A stretch of 64,000 nucleotides of DNA, from assembly GCA_050950205.1 (NCBI GenBank), contig JBMNHF010000002.1:124001-188000 (forward strand), read 5' to 3'. The stretch comes from WRAV01 sp050950205 (GTDB taxonomy: Bacteria; Bacillota; Clostridia; Oscillospirales; Ruminococcaceae). Shown one piece after another: positions 42,479-51,498 of this stretch. The position numbers and the translations under genes were made by a program. How positions within the stretch are numbered: position 1 is the stretch's first letter; every line of letters starts with the position of its first letter. The notes under the pieces are model-generated. The model was not told the DNA's origin, searched no databases, and saw nothing but the letters and a program-made list of their open reading frames with translations.

Positions 42479-43381
42479 TTATGGCTTGCTGTTTGTACCT
42501 GCCGGTGTGGCATCCGCTCTGCGGGCGGCAGCTTCTTCTGCCCGGGCATTGCTGATGCTCCACGCTGTTACCGTTGTCAAAACCAAGATGCTGCCCATTA
42601 TAGCGGAAAGGCTGGGCTGCTCCCCATGAAACAAAAAGACCCAAAAAGGCGCTGCCAAGGGCTCGATGACGGAAATCAGGCAGCAATGAAGAGGCGAACA
42701 GTCGTTGGCGGCCATGGACATAAAGAGATAGGGAATCCCCAACTGAAATACGCCCAGGGACAGAACTAAAACAAGGGAGGTGGGGGTAAGGGTGGCCGCC
42801 ACCTGTGGCAGAAAGGGAATTCCAATGACAAAGCTCATGAGCTGGCCCAATAAAATCCCGCTCATCCGGGTACTGTAGTCCGATGTTCCGGAAAATATGT
42901 ACATACAACCATAGGATAATCCACCAAAGATGGCAATGGTGTTTCCCAACGTGGAACCTTGTCCCGTCTCGCCCAAAAAGCAGAGAGCAATGCCCAAAAA
43001 GGTAAAGGCAATGGCGGCAAAATCCAAGCGGCGAAAGCGCTGCTTGTAAAATAAAATTAGTATGACCACCATAAAAATGGGGGCGGTAAACTGCAGTACC
43101 GTGGCGTTGGCGGCGGTGGTTAGCTTGTTGGCCGCCACAAAGCATATCATGGTAACACTTATGGCAAAGCTGATTAACAATGAGTTGCGGTTCCAGCGAA
43201 AGGGGATGTTGCGCACCCGCATATACAGATAAATCACACCTGCTGCAATGATGCTCCGCAACGCCGAAATAGCAAGGGCAGACCAGGGGAGCAGTTTGAT
43301 GAACAGCCCTCCCAGGCTCCACATCAAAGAGCAGGTTACCATCATGCCGATTGCCTTGATTTTTCTAGTTTGAATGCTCAA
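42479..43381 (-). CDS. EamA/DMT-superfamily transporter
   Basis: A 300-residue protein with about ten membrane helices in two EamA repeats (SLMWSLGGLFIKLLPWSALAI at the start; the second repeat ends EPLAAPFWVFLFHGEQPS). DMT proteins mostly export amino acids or other metabolites. The start is TTG 43381 behind AAAGGGG, which leaves a normal N-terminus; the frame is open to 43561 but would add a Cys-rich, unlikely 60-residue head. It is transcribed leftward and ends just outside the IS right end. Confidence 0.8.
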   Translation of the reverse strand: MSIQTRKIKAIGMMVTCSLMWSLGGLFIKLLPWSALAISALRSIIAAGVIYLYMRVRNIPFRWNRNSLLISFAISVTMICFVAANKLTTAANATVLQFTAPIFMVVILILFYKQRFRRLDFAAIAFTFLGIALCFLGETGQGSTLGNTIAIFGGLSYGCMYIFSGTSDYSTRMSGILLGQLMSFVIGIPFLPQVAATLTPTSLVLVLSLGVFQLGIPYLFMSMAANDCSPLHCCLISVIEPLAAPFWVFLFHGEQPSLSAIMGSILVLTTVTAWSISNARAEEAAARRADATPAGTNSKP

Positions 43382-43561
43382 AAGAATCCCCTTTCGTTTT
43401 CCGAAATTGCACTCCTCACAAGATAAGAGAAACGCTGTACAGGAGCAGCAATCCCTTCTCCCACCCAGGCAGAGTCTTTGATGCATGGAAACCAATCGAA
43501 TTATTTGGCCGTCAGAGCATGGTCGATCCCAGTCAACACAAAGCGAAAAACAGAGGCTCAT

Positions 43562-43600
43562 AAAAAAAACCGCCGGTTTTTCGCATAACCAAGCGGTTTT
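43562..43600 (-). terminator. Terminator after tRNA-Gly
   Basis: Read leftward, AACCGC pairs with GCGGTT across a G/C-rich imperfect hairpin, followed by T8. It lies directly downstream of the tRNA 3' end. Confidence 0.65.
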
Positions 43601-43604
43601 TATC

Positions 43605-43678
43605 TGGAGCGGGTAATGGGAATCGAACCCACACTCTCAGCTTGGGAAGCTGATGTTCTGCCACTAAACCATACCCGC
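43605..43678 (-). tRNA. tRNA-Gly (anticodon CCC), CCA encoded
   Basis: A 74-base cloverleaf read leftward: acceptor GCGGGTA/TACCCGC, D arm with GGTTTAGTGGCAGAAC, anticodon stem TCAGC/GCTGA with loop TTCCCAA (anticodon CCC), T arm GTGGGTTCGATTCCCAT, discriminator T and encoded CCA. No phage integrase or repeated tRNA end is seen beside it. Confidence 0.93.
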
Positions 43679-43870
43679 ATGATACAGTAATATTATACGA
43701 CTTTTTGTGCAAAAGTCAATAGGACACGCCGGATGTCCCAAGGTTTTTGGGGGTGGTGACAATGTCGGCCTGTAAATGGCTAAATTTTTACATAATTATG
43801 AAATAACCTTGAATTTTCTGTGTAAATATGGTACGTTTAATTATATTTATACTTTGAAAGGATGTTGAAT

Positions 43871-45502
43871 GTGAGCAAGACCCGCAGAATTCTATCCGTC
43901 CTCATGCTCTGTGTTATCCTGCTGACTGTAATGGCTACTCCAGTATTAGCCTCGCAGGATGAGCACCAAAGTAAGATGTATGCAACCATCTGGTCTCTGG
44001 TGCCTCCCATTGTGGCCATTGTATTGGCTTTGGTAACCAAGGAGGTATATATCTCCCTCTTTGTGGGCATCTTGGCGGGAGGGTTGTTTTACGCCAACTT
44101 TAACCCGGTGCTCACCATCACCAGCATTACCGACAAGCTGATCAATGAAGTGGCCGGTAACATGGGCATTATGATGTTCCTAGTGATTTTGGGTGTTTTG
44201 GTGGCTTTGATGAACAAAGCGGGCGGTTCGGCTGCCTATGGGCGCTGGGCAGCTCAAAAAATCACCACCCGAAAAGGCGCTTTGCTTTCCACCGTGGGCC
44301 TTGGAATGCTGATTTTTATTGACGACTACTTTAACTGCCTCACTGTGGGCAATGTGATGATACCGGTTACCGATAAATACAAGGTATCCCGTGCAAAGCT
44401 TGCGTATGTCATTGACGCCACCGCAGCTCCCATCTGCATCATTGCCCCCATTTCCAGTTGGGCTGCCGCTGTGACCTCCTCTGTCCCCGAGGGCAGCGCA
44501 ATTGATGGCTTTAATATGTTTCTGCGGGCGATTCCCTATAACCTCTATGCCCTTCTGACCATTGCCATGATGATTTTGATTACGCTTTGGGAAATTGACT
44601 TTGGCTCTATGCAGCGCCATGAGCAGTTGGCTTTCAAGGGTGATCTGTTTGGGGGAACCGGAAACGAATATGCTGATCCCCAGCAGGAGGAAGGAACCAA
44701 GGGTAAGGTTCTGGATCTGCTGCTCCCCGTTATTGTTCTGATTGTCAGCTGTATTGTGGCTATGATCTATACCGGCGGCTTTTTTGATGGGGAAAGCTTT
44801 GTGGATGCCTTTGCCAACTGTGATTCCACCGTGGCTTTGCCCTTGGGCTCTTTGGTCACCCTGTTTGTGGTCTTTTTGCTTTACATACCCCGCAAAATCA
44901 TCACCTTCCGTGAGTTTGCCGACTGCTTGCCCGAAGGTTTCCGGCAGATGGTGCCCGCCCTTTTGATTCTTTCCTTTGCTTGGACCCTTTCCAGCTTTTG
45001 CAACGGCAGTTTGGGTGCCGATGTGTTTGTAGCCAATGCGGTAGCCGGCAATGCGGCCGCCAGCGTCTTCCTTCCCGCTGTATTTTTCCTGATTGCTTTG
45101 GGCCTTGCCTTTGCCACCGGAACCTCTTGGGGAACCTTTGGCATTCTGATTCCCATTGTGGTGGCTCTCTTTACCGATGGCGGCGAAATGCTGGTGATCA
45201 GCATCTCCGCCTGTCTGGCAGGAGCCGTTTGCGGCGACCATATTTCCCCCATCTCCGACACCACCATTATGGCCTCCACCGGTGCTCAGTGCAACCATAT
45301 CTCTCACGTTTACACCCAGATTCCCTATGCCATGGTGGTGGCAGGCATCTCCTTTGTAGGGTATGTGCTTGCCGGTTTTGTGCAGAATGCTCTGGTGACT
45401 CTGGCTGCCGGTCTGGCTATGCTGGTAGGCGTATTGCTGTTTATCCGCTCTCGGGTGAAGAACACCGATGAGGTCAAAGAGCCTGCCCGCAGCAGAACCT
45501 AA
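43871..45502 (+). CDS. NhaC family Na+/H+ antiporter
   Basis: A 543-residue membrane protein of the NhaC type with about 12 helices. A cleavable-looking N-terminal hydrophobic segment ends in ATPVLAS; then the family core begins (WSLVPPIVAIVLALVTKEV). Conserved stretches such as FIDDYFNCLTVGNVMIPVTD, GTSWGTFGILIPI and GDHISPISDTTIMAST are clear. Members exchange Na+ for H+ or malate/lactate. GTG 43871 is ten bases after AAAGGA; ATG 43862 is too close to it. The gap 43682-43870 has no gene. Confidence 0.9.
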   Translation: MSKTRRILSVLMLCVILLTVMATPVLASQDEHQSKMYATIWSLVPPIVAIVLALVTKEVYISLFVGILAGGLFYANFNPVLTITSITDKLINEVAGNMGIMMFLVILGVLVALMNKAGGSAAYGRWAAQKITTRKGALLSTVGLGMLIFIDDYFNCLTVGNVMIPVTDKYKVSRAKLAYVIDATAAPICIIAPISSWAAAVTSSVPEGSAIDGFNMFLRAIPYNLYALLTIAMMILITLWEIDFGSMQRHEQLAFKGDLFGGTGNEYADPQQEEGTKGKVLDLLLPVIVLIVSCIVAMIYTGGFFDGESFVDAFANCDSTVALPLGSLVTLFVVFLLYIPRKIITFREFADCLPEGFRQMVPALLILSFAWTLSSFCNGSLGADVFVANAVAGNAAASVFLPAVFFLIALGLAFATGTSWGTFGILIPIVVALFTDGGEMLVISISACLAGAVCGDHISPISDTTIMASTGAQCNHISHVYTQIPYAMVVAGISFVGYVLAGFVQNALVTLAAGLAMLVGVLLFIRSRVKNTDEVKEPARSRT

Positions 45503-45523
45503 AAAAGAATCTAATTCCATTTC

Positions 45524-45564
45524 AAAGGCCCCTCTGCCGCATTGCGGCAGAGGGGCCTTTTTGG
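45524..45564 (+). terminator. Terminator of the NhaC gene
   Basis: A 17-base perfect stem (45524-45540 with 45544-45560) followed by a TTTTT run. Confidence 0.88.
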
Positions 45565-45681
45565 TGGCCATCTTAAAGTGCTGTTTTGTAGGACTTATCT
45601 TTGGCCATAAAACACCACACAAAGGAGCCTAGGGGCAAATCCCATCCCCAAAACGGGGCAGAGCAAAAGCGCTGCGGACGA

Positions 45682-45712
45682 GAAAAAAGAGGGCGGAACA
45701 TCCCGCCCTCTT
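45682..45712 (-). terminator. Terminator of the PrsA-like gene
   Basis: Read leftward: ten-base stem (45703-45712 with 45687-45696), then TTTTTTCTCG, just after the stop at 45723. Confidence 0.8.
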
Positions 45713-45722
45713 AAAACATTGG

Positions 45723-46829
45723 TTACAGTGCAGCAGCAATGATCTGGTCCAGCAGTTCCTGATTCAGGCTCCAGTCGGGGGAATTGGCCTGATCAAAAAT
45801 ATGGCTGTATTGTTGGGGGAATTTTTCCTGCTGCAAGATCTGAACAATTTGCGACTTGACGGACTCCAGATCGGAATGATCCATCTTTTCCATGATGTGA
45901 TATCCGTAGGAGGTCTTTACCATGCCCTGATCGCCAGGCTTTGCGGCAAAGGCCCACTCTTCAAACTCGGGCACCATCTGGCCTTTTCCAAAGGTGTACT
46001 CTCCGTTGTTGTCCTTGGAGCCGGGGTCGGTGGAATGCTCTGCCGCCAGCTTTCCAATATCGGCGCCGCCCTGTACCTGCGCCAGAAGATCCTCCGCTTT
46101 GGCTTTGGCTTGGCTTTGCTCTTCTTCGCTCATTTCGTCGGTGCAGTCAATCAAAATGTGGCGGACGGTTACCCGATCCAGACTGTCCTGATTGTTCTTG
46201 TAGTACTCAGCAATTTCCTCTTGGGACACTTCGATTTCATCCAGAGCCTTGTTCACATATTGAGTCACCAGGCTGCTGCGCTCCAGCATTCCCTTCATCT
46301 GCTCCGGGGTGAGGGCAAAAGCGTTGAGGAATTTCTGCTCATTGTTCTCGAACTGGGCTTCCAGCACGCTTTGTATATCACTGTGGATTTTATCCAGCTC
46401 TTCCTGGGAAAGCTTCATGCCCGCTTGGATGGCGGCGTTGTACAAAACGGCAGACTCCTTGACCATGGCCAGGGTTTCATCGGTGAGGTATTGCTGCACC
46501 GTTTGGCCGTCAATCTCCTGCTCCCAAAAGGTGTTCATATCCATAAAAGCACCATACTGGGCGATCATGTTGCTCCGGTAGAGGTTGTAATAGTACACAT
46601 AATCGGAACTGTAAACCACATGGTCGGCCAAAGTGGTCAGGGGCTGCTCGGGAATTTCCTCCCGGTCGGGCTGCACTTCGGCCGGCTCGGCCGGTTCTTC
46701 TTCGGGAATGCTCTCTTCCTCAGAGACTTCTGCCTCTTGGGACTGTTCGGGAAGATCCACCACTTTGCAGCCGGCAGCGGTGATGGCCAGTATCAGGGTC
46801 AGTAGAATGGTCAGCAGTTTTAGTTTCAT
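45723..46829 (-). CDS. PrsA/SurA-like peptidyl-prolyl isomerase lipoprotein
   Basis: A 368-residue extracytoplasmic foldase. The N-terminus is a lipoprotein signal with ITAAGC (Cys lipidated), followed by a Glu/Pro-rich linker, a SurA_N-like helical chaperone region (about 75-210) and a parvulin domain (about 215-310): VRHILIDCTDEM, GADIGKLAAEHSTDPGSK, GYHIMEKM. It would help fold secreted proteins outside the membrane. ATG 46829 follows GAGGAG. It is monocistronic, with its own terminator. Confidence 0.88.
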   Translation of the reverse strand: MKLKLLTILLTLILAITAAGCKVVDLPEQSQEAEVSEEESIPEEEPAEPAEVQPDREEIPEQPLTTLADHVVYSSDYVYYYNLYRSNMIAQYGAFMDMNTFWEQEIDGQTVQQYLTDETLAMVKESAVLYNAAIQAGMKLSQEELDKIHSDIQSVLEAQFENNEQKFLNAFALTPEQMKGMLERSSLVTQYVNKALDEIEVSQEEIAEYYKNNQDSLDRVTVRHILIDCTDEMSEEEQSQAKAKAEDLLAQVQGGADIGKLAAEHSTDPGSKDNNGEYTFGKGQMVPEFEEWAFAAKPGDQGMVKTSYGYHIMEKMDHSDLESVKSQIVQILQQEKFPQQYSHIFDQANSPDWSLNQELLDQIIAAAL

Positions 46830-46985
46830 CTTGGTATGCTCCTCTTCCGGGCGTTGGCCCACATATAATACCGAAAGGCTTTAAAAAAACACTGTGGTCG
46901 CTGGCGACAAACAACTGTGGGCAAATGGTGTTGTCGCAGGGGATGAAGGGCTGTCCCCACCATTTTGCCCCAAGCATTTCTTTGC

Positions 46986-47051
46986 ACAAAACAACCGCCT
47001 AACAGCCGTCCGTTAGGCGGTTGTCGATTTGTCTGCAGTTGTTTGACCGCA
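46986..47051 (-). ncRNA. Candidate small RNA of about 65 nt (or prsA leader attenuator)
   Basis: A near-ideal promoter (47058-47086) predicts a start near 47051, and a strong terminator hairpin (46991-47024, leftward tail TTTTGTG) ends the transcript only about 65 bases later. The 5' part can form CUGC/GCAG. No ORF fits. The PrsA-like gene starts 160 bases further on. Confidence 0.5.
46991..47024 (-). terminator. Intrinsic terminator of the candidate small RNA
   Basis: A 13-base perfect stem (47012-47024 with 46991-47003), eight-base loop, leftward tail TTTTGTG. Confidence 0.7.
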
Positions 47052-47057
47052 GGTTAC

Positions 47058-47086
47058 ATTATAATATACAAAAATGTCCCCGTCAA
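47058..47086 (-). promoter_or_regulatory. Near-consensus sigma-A promoter (leftward)
   Basis: Read leftward: TTGACG (47081-47086), 17 bases, perfect TATAAT (47058-47063). No gene begins directly downstream; a terminator hairpin follows instead. Confidence 0.8.
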
Positions 47087-47167
47087 TTGGTGAAGGAAAA
47101 GGCTTTGTAAATCTGATACAAAAGATAACCCTTAAAAGCCTGCCTTGTCAAAGCATCGGAACGAGAA

Positions 47168-47192
47168 AAAAGCCGCGGCAAAGGCGGCTTTT
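47168..47192 (-). terminator. Terminator of the phage-like operon
   Basis: Read leftward: nine-base stem (47184-47192 with 47168-47176), then TTCTCG after a run of T, 16 bases after the last phage gene's stop. Confidence 0.8.
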
Positions 47193-47207
47193 GCAACAGA
47201 AAACCTA

Positions 47208-47744
47208 TCATCGCCAGACCAGGTATACATAGAGCTGGCCGTCTTTGTTGAGGCCGATGCTGGTCTGCCCTCCCTGATTGGCGCTACCCAACTGCTTGGC
47301 CTGAAACCCGGTGGGGATGGTTTCCACCCCGGAGGTGCAGCCCTGCTGGGTTATGACGGCAAAGTGGGTAAATTGGGCGTTACCTGCTGCGTTGAGAGTC
47401 ATGATGGGGGTGTTTTCGGCAAAAACAAAGCCAAAGCGGGGCCGAAAGCCCAGCACAATCCCTTGGAAGGGATTGCCGTCACCTACGTAGGTGCCCACCA
47501 CCGGAGCACTGCTGGCAAGGTCAGCCCTGTCCTGCGCAGAAAGGTGCGCCTCCTGGTCAGCCAGATGGTTGTCCAGCCGGGGGTCGGCTCCACCTTCGCC
47601 GGGAATATCGTTGATTTGTTCCTGCAGTTGGGCAAAGGCGGCGTCCAGCAGAGCATTGTCGGCGTTAAAATCCGCCATTTTGGGAATGTCGCTCCCAATC
47701 CAGCTGTTCAGCTTTAAATAGGGTGTCTTGTTGCTGCTTGGCAT
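47208..47744 (-). CDS. Tail fibre-like protein, last gene of the phage operon
   Basis: A 178-residue protein. The N-terminal PYLKLNSWIGSDIPKMADFNADN matches the baseplate-attachment start common in PBSX-like and clostridial tail fibres; a short helical shaft and a C-terminal beta domain follow. It is short compared with full fibres (XkdV is several times longer), so it may be a stub onto which another fibre attaches. ATG 47744 follows GGGAGG. Confidence 0.7.
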   Translation of the reverse strand: MPSSNKTPYLKLNSWIGSDIPKMADFNADNALLDAAFAQLQEQINDIPGEGGADPRLDNHLADQEAHLSAQDRADLASSAPVVGTYVGDGNPFQGIVLGFRPRFGFVFAENTPIMTLNAAGNAQFTHFAVITQQGCTSGVETIPTGFQAKQLGSANQGGQTSIGLNKDGQLYVYLVWR

Positions 47745-47756
47745 TGGTTTTCCTCC

Positions 47757-48326
47757 CTATGATGTGGTGATTCCGGTAAAGGCCAAAAGAGTCCAGCTCT
47801 TATCCAAGGCGTCCAAAGCGTTCCAAGTAACTTCCAGTTGGTCCAGACTCTCCCAATCATGGCCTTGGGGATTGGTTTCCACCGCCAGATGAGCCGGTAG
47901 ACTCTCCAAGGCCAGTTGCCAGGCGATGTCAGCGTCCAGCCCTTGGACCACCCCGGAAGCAGCCAGGTAGAGAACGCCATCCCCCTCGTAGATTTCCGGA
48001 TCCAGCAGCCCTGCGGCCTTTAGCAACTCCAAAGCACCTTCCGGCGTGGGCAGAAAAGGCCGCTGCTTTCTCGCCAAAAGAAGAGCCCGGCGCTCCCCAG
48101 TCGAAGCACTGCGTTTTGGCAGTCCCACCGCCATCTCGTGGGCATCCAGCCCCTGGGAGGTGGCGGTTTGGGGCAGAATATCCTGCTCCAGCCGGGAAAG
48201 CTGCTCTTCCAACAGGGAAAATCCGGCTCCATAGGCCTCCAATTCTTTGTCAATGAGGCTGTTTTGGCCTAGGGCGTAAATCCGCAGGGGGGAAAGAAGG
48301 GCGGTGAGGCGACGGACGCTGTTCAC
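47757..48326 (-). CDS. Tail protein I / XkdU (YmfQ)-like
   Basis: A 189-residue protein in the position of PBSX XkdU, behind baseplate J. The pattern of a helical N-terminus and GLDAHEMAVGLPKRSASTGERRALLLARK fits the YmfQ/DUF2313 group, which links the baseplate wedge to the fibre. GTG 48326 overlaps the J gene stop by four bases (GTGA). Confidence 0.7.
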   Translation of the reverse strand: MNSVRRLTALLSPLRIYALGQNSLIDKELEAYGAGFSLLEEQLSRLEQDILPQTATSQGLDAHEMAVGLPKRSASTGERRALLLARKQRPFLPTPEGALELLKAAGLLDPEIYEGDGVLYLAASGVVQGLDADIAWQLALESLPAHLAVETNPQGHDWESLDQLEVTWNALDALDKSWTLLAFTGITTS

Positions 48327-49393
48327 AACGACGCCACCTTTCCAATATCCACCTCTCCCAACACCACAATCTGGTCTTCCCGGGGCGTTACATCACCGGA
48401 AGGGGAGAGCAGGCGGAAGTTTTCCACCCCTTCCACCTCCAGCAGAGAGCCGGAAAGACGGGTGACGAGCAGGGGCTGGCCGATTTCCAAACCGGAAAGA
48501 TAGCGGGAAATGGCGGCAGTGCAGCTCAAGGCTACTTGGGAAGGGTCATATCCCGAGGCGGTCACCACCAAAGCCGCCACCTCCACCGGCAGGGCTTCGG
48601 CTTGCCGCACCAGCACCTGGGTGCCGATTTCTCGGGCTTTTTGATACTCCTCCTGTAGTTGGGCCACTACCTGGGCGGGTTCAAATCCCGCAGCGCAGGC
48701 CACCACCACATCCAAGGTGCCCACCCCTCGGTGCCGGGGAAGCAGTGTCACCGACCGCACCCCGGGATGCCGGGTAGCCACCGCCCGGTAATAAGCCCGG
48801 TTGGCGCAGTCGGGAGGGGTGGCCAGAGCATCCAGCAGGCGGCCGCGCAGCTCTTCATCGGATTCGCCGGGTTTTCCGCCGGTAAAGGGGGCGGGATTGC
48901 GCACCGCCGAAATTCCCGGCAGGGCGGACAGGAGAACGGTTACCGTCTCCGCCGCTACATTGCCTTGGGGCCCAGCAGTCAGCGCCTCGGCGGGAATGTC
49001 CACAAAGGTTTCGCCTTGGAGGATGGTACCCTCCGCCTTGGTCCGAAAACGCAGGGTCCCCTCCCGGTTAAGGCAGAGGGTGCCGGCGGGAATGGTGACA
49101 GCAGCGCCGGGAAGGGTGCGGGAAAAGCGCAGAATACCGGCAGCACAGTAAGGGGAAAGGCGAATAAGCCCCGCCGCTTCGGCATGCAGATCCAACGCCT
49201 GCCCCTGTGCCGTTTGGGGAAAGGCATCGGCATAAGCCCGGCTCATCCGCTCCCCCAGTGTGTGCAGCTCCTGGGCCAGTACCCGCAGCCGAATGCCGAT
49301 ATCGGAGGCATCCACCGCCTCCAGGCCGGTCAGCTCCCGATAGTGTTGGCTCATGATGTGGTAGTATTCCTGAGCGGTGGGCAACGTCTTCAT
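48323..49393 (-). CDS. Baseplate J / gp47-like protein
   Basis: A 356-residue baseplate wedge protein of the J/gp47/XkdT family. The N-terminal third has AGLIRLSPYCAAGILRFSRTL and TIPAGTLCLNREG typical of the family; the GGKPGESDEELRGRLL motif (about 180) is the family hallmark. ATG 49393 overlaps the previous stop by four bases. Confidence 0.85.
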   Translation of the reverse strand: MKTLPTAQEYYHIMSQHYRELTGLEAVDASDIGIRLRVLAQELHTLGERMSRAYADAFPQTAQGQALDLHAEAAGLIRLSPYCAAGILRFSRTLPGAAVTIPAGTLCLNREGTLRFRTKAEGTILQGETFVDIPAEALTAGPQGNVAAETVTVLLSALPGISAVRNPAPFTGGKPGESDEELRGRLLDALATPPDCANRAYYRAVATRHPGVRSVTLLPRHRGVGTLDVVVACAAGFEPAQVVAQLQEEYQKAREIGTQVLVRQAEALPVEVAALVVTASGYDPSQVALSCTAAISRYLSGLEIGQPLLVTRLSGSLLEVEGVENFRLLSPSGDVTPREDQIVVLGEVDIGKVASL

Positions 49394-49740
49394 AGGGCAA
49401 CCACCTCCAAAGGATAAGATTGATGGTCAATTTTCACGGTGATGTGCACCGCAAGGCCCCCTTCCCCCATCAAATAGCAGACCGCTTGCTCCACTTTGGC
49501 CCTGGCTTCGGGCAGCAGCGCCTGCTGGGCGTAGTGGAGGGCCAGACGGTTGGTCTGCTCCCCGGCAGCACAGGGCAGGCGGTACAGCTCGCTGCCCAGG
49601 GAAGGGTCGGGCAAAAAGCTGCCTTTGCGCACACTCAGGCGGATGAGCAGCCGCTGAATCAGAGCCCGCACCCCGGTTATGGGGATGGGAAGACCTCTTT
49701 CATCCAGGGCATAGGTTCCGTTTTCCAGTAAGGTGTCCAT
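49390..49740 (-). CDS. Baseplate gp25/W-like protein (XkdS position)
   Basis: A 116-residue protein. A hydrophilic head, RALIQRLLIRLSVRKGSFLPDPSLGSELYRL and a C-terminal beta hairpin match the lysozyme-like gp25/XkdS family, which connects the sheath to the wedge. ATG 49740 follows GGAGG directly; the open frame to 49761 has no site. Confidence 0.75.
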   Translation of the reverse strand: MDTLLENGTYALDERGLPIPITGVRALIQRLLIRLSVRKGSFLPDPSLGSELYRLPCAAGEQTNRLALHYAQQALLPEARAKVEQAVCYLMGEGGLAVHITVKIDHQSYPLEVVAL

Positions 49741-49766
49741 AATTCCTCCGTTGTCAGGCAAGATGT

Positions 49767-50117
49767 TTACAGGGGAATGATCTCCCCCTCCTTGGTGATG
49801 GTGACGCCGTTGAGCAAAATGTCGCCGTTTTGGCAGAGGCGAATGGTGGCTCCCCCGGAGGAGGAGAGCCGCAGTTCCCCGGGAGCCAGTCCCGCGGTGG
49901 AGGTCAAAGCCCCCATACAGGTGTCGGCTCCGGCCACCGGCATCAGCAGCAGGTGATCTCCCGCACAGGGGCGGTAGGCAATTCCTCGGGGGGCAAAGAC
50001 CAAAGCACCGGTGATTTCGCTATCTCCCACCACCCCAAAGCCGTTTTCGTTGGAATAACTCACTTGGGCAATGACAGCGCTTTCCCCCTGCTGGGGCAGA
50101 TCTCGTACAATTCTCAT
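49767..50117 (-). CDS. Baseplate spike / V-like protein, short form
   Basis: A 116-residue all-beta protein (VIAQVSYSNENGFGVVGDSE; GDHLLLMPVAGADTCMGAL) in the place of XkdR between the hub (D-like) and gp25. It looks like an OB-fold followed by a short beta spike. It has no metal-binding HxH tip motif and no lysozyme domain. ATG 50117 follows GGAGG. Confidence 0.65.
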   Translation of the reverse strand: MRIVRDLPQQGESAVIAQVSYSNENGFGVVGDSEITGALVFAPRGIAYRPCAGDHLLLMPVAGADTCMGALTSTAGLAPGELRLSSSGGATIRLCQNGDILLNGVTITKEGEIIPL

Positions 50118-50135
50118 TACAAAACCTCCGAATAT

Positions 50136-51071
50136 CTACTGATAGAGGAAGGAAAGGAGCACAAGTTTTGTCTTTTCCCCCTTGGGTCCGGTGGAGTGGA
50201 TAACCTGTTCCACCTGCAAATTGGGCAGGGAGGCAAGATTATGTTGAATCCAAACCGTCTCCCCCGGCGCAATTTCCAAGATGCCGGGCATCTCCAGTTC
50301 CACCTGCACCATCTGTCGCATACTCCGCCGAATGCGCTGGTCGGCATCCCACAAGGGTTTGCAGTGGTATTCTCCCGCCGGGATAAAGTAACGGGTGCGG
50401 CTAATACCTCGGCTTTGAGCCTCGGGATTGCTGACAGCAGTAGTGTAGTTTCCCGCCCCATCCCGGATGTAAACCTGAGAGAGGACAGGGTAATGGCTGA
50501 TGGTGTGGGACAGGCTGGAAAAGGGGTAGTCCTTTCCCCCCAGCACCCAGGTTTCCCCGCCCAACGGCAGGGCGGTAATCACCATATCCCCTTTGACGTA
50601 GGGCAGATGTCCGTAGGAAAGCCGGGCCAGGGTGCAAAAGGCATCCCAAAGGCTTTGCCCCTTGCGGATGGTAAAGGCGGGGACGTTGATGGAGGGGTAG
50701 CCGTCCACCAGCAAAAAGCCGTGGGGGGCAATCAGCTCCTGAAACATCCGGTGGACGGTGAGATTCTGATATGCCTTGGGCCTTGCCTCGTTGTCCAGCA
50801 GCATCGCCCCCTTGTCCCGAGCCTCCACCTCCAGAATGACGCCCTTTTCATCCACCCGGGTTTGCTGGCGATCGATGCCGCCCTCCAAGAGCGGGCGGCC
50901 CTTGTACTCCACCCGGGCCCGCAAAAACTCCGGGGGAAAATCGGGAAGAGCAAAGCGCCCCCACAGACTGCAGGCAGGGGAGGAGAGGGAGGAGGTAAGG
51001 GTGAGGGAAAGGGGCTCCAGCTCATAATCTCCCCCCGTAAAGGCGGTGGTGAGAGTGACGTGAAAGCTCAT
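50136..51071 (-). CDS. Baseplate hub, phage late control D-like (XkdQ position)
   Basis: A 311-residue hub protein. The later two thirds contain LVDGYPSINVPAFTIRKGQSLWDAFCTLARLSYGH, typical of the D/XkdQ family, which forms the trimeric hub above the spike. ATG 51071 overlaps the previous gene by four bases (ATGA); the longer frame to 51140 is Gly/Arg-rich overlap. Confidence 0.78.
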   Translation of the reverse strand: MSFHVTLTTAFTGGDYELEPLSLTLTSSLSSPACSLWGRFALPDFPPEFLRARVEYKGRPLLEGGIDRQQTRVDEKGVILEVEARDKGAMLLDNEARPKAYQNLTVHRMFQELIAPHGFLLVDGYPSINVPAFTIRKGQSLWDAFCTLARLSYGHLPYVKGDMVITALPLGGETWVLGGKDYPFSSLSHTISHYPVLSQVYIRDGAGNYTTAVSNPEAQSRGISRTRYFIPAGEYHCKPLWDADQRIRRSMRQMVQVELEMPGILEIAPGETVWIQHNLASLPNLQVEQVIHSTGPKGEKTKLVLLSFLYQ

Positions 51072-51430
51072 TCCGACACCTCCGCCTGCAAAAAAGTCAT
51101 GGTGTAGGGCACCTCCCGCCCTTCGCCCACCGCCTCCCAACGCAGCTCGGTCAGCACCGCCTCCATACTGCCAAGGCCCGGGAGAACTAAAATACCCGGA
51201 GTGGAGTCGGCTGTTTTTTCTTCAAACTCCGCCACTAGGGCTGCTGCCTGTGGGGGGGTGGGGGCTAAAAAGCTGCCGGAGCAGCGCACCTGCTTGACGC
51301 CCGGGCCCAGCGCTTGCACCACTTCCCCGTGGCCCGGCCGGAAAAAGACAGCGTGTCGCCCCGGCCTTTCCACCACAATGCTGGCCGGGTTGTGGGGGAA
51401 TATAAAACTTTTAAACTGCATCTTTTCCAT
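51068..51430 (-). CDS. Tail/baseplate protein in XkdP position, without LysM domain
   Basis: A 120-residue protein (ATG 51430 behind AAAGGG). FKSFIFPHNPASIVVERP and a middle SGSFLAPTPPQAAALVAEFEE resemble the N-terminal domain of XkdP/gpU-like proteins. PBSX XkdP has a LysM domain at its C-terminus; here the protein ends before it. It would attach hub and tube. Confidence 0.6.
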   Translation of the reverse strand: MEKMQFKSFIFPHNPASIVVERPGRHAVFFRPGHGEVVQALGPGVKQVRCSGSFLAPTPPQAAALVAEFEEKTADSTPGILVLPGLGSMEAVLTELRWEAVGEGREVPYTMTFLQAEVSE

Positions 51431-51498
51431 GAAAGGCCCTTTCTTTCGTGTGCTTGGTCTGAATATCCATTCGCTGTTGATACACAGACGCTGAGATG

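Noticed and set aside
43605..43678. tRNA-Gly as a phage or island attachment site.
   Set aside because: No integrase gene and no second copy of the tRNA 3' end was found by eye near 14.8, 17.5, 47.1 or 59.7 kb.
46830..46985. An open frame read leftward (WWGQPFIPCDNTICPQLF) upstream of the PrsA-like gene.
   Set aside because: It has no ribosome site, runs into the PrsA-like gene in another frame and overlaps that gene's promoter region.
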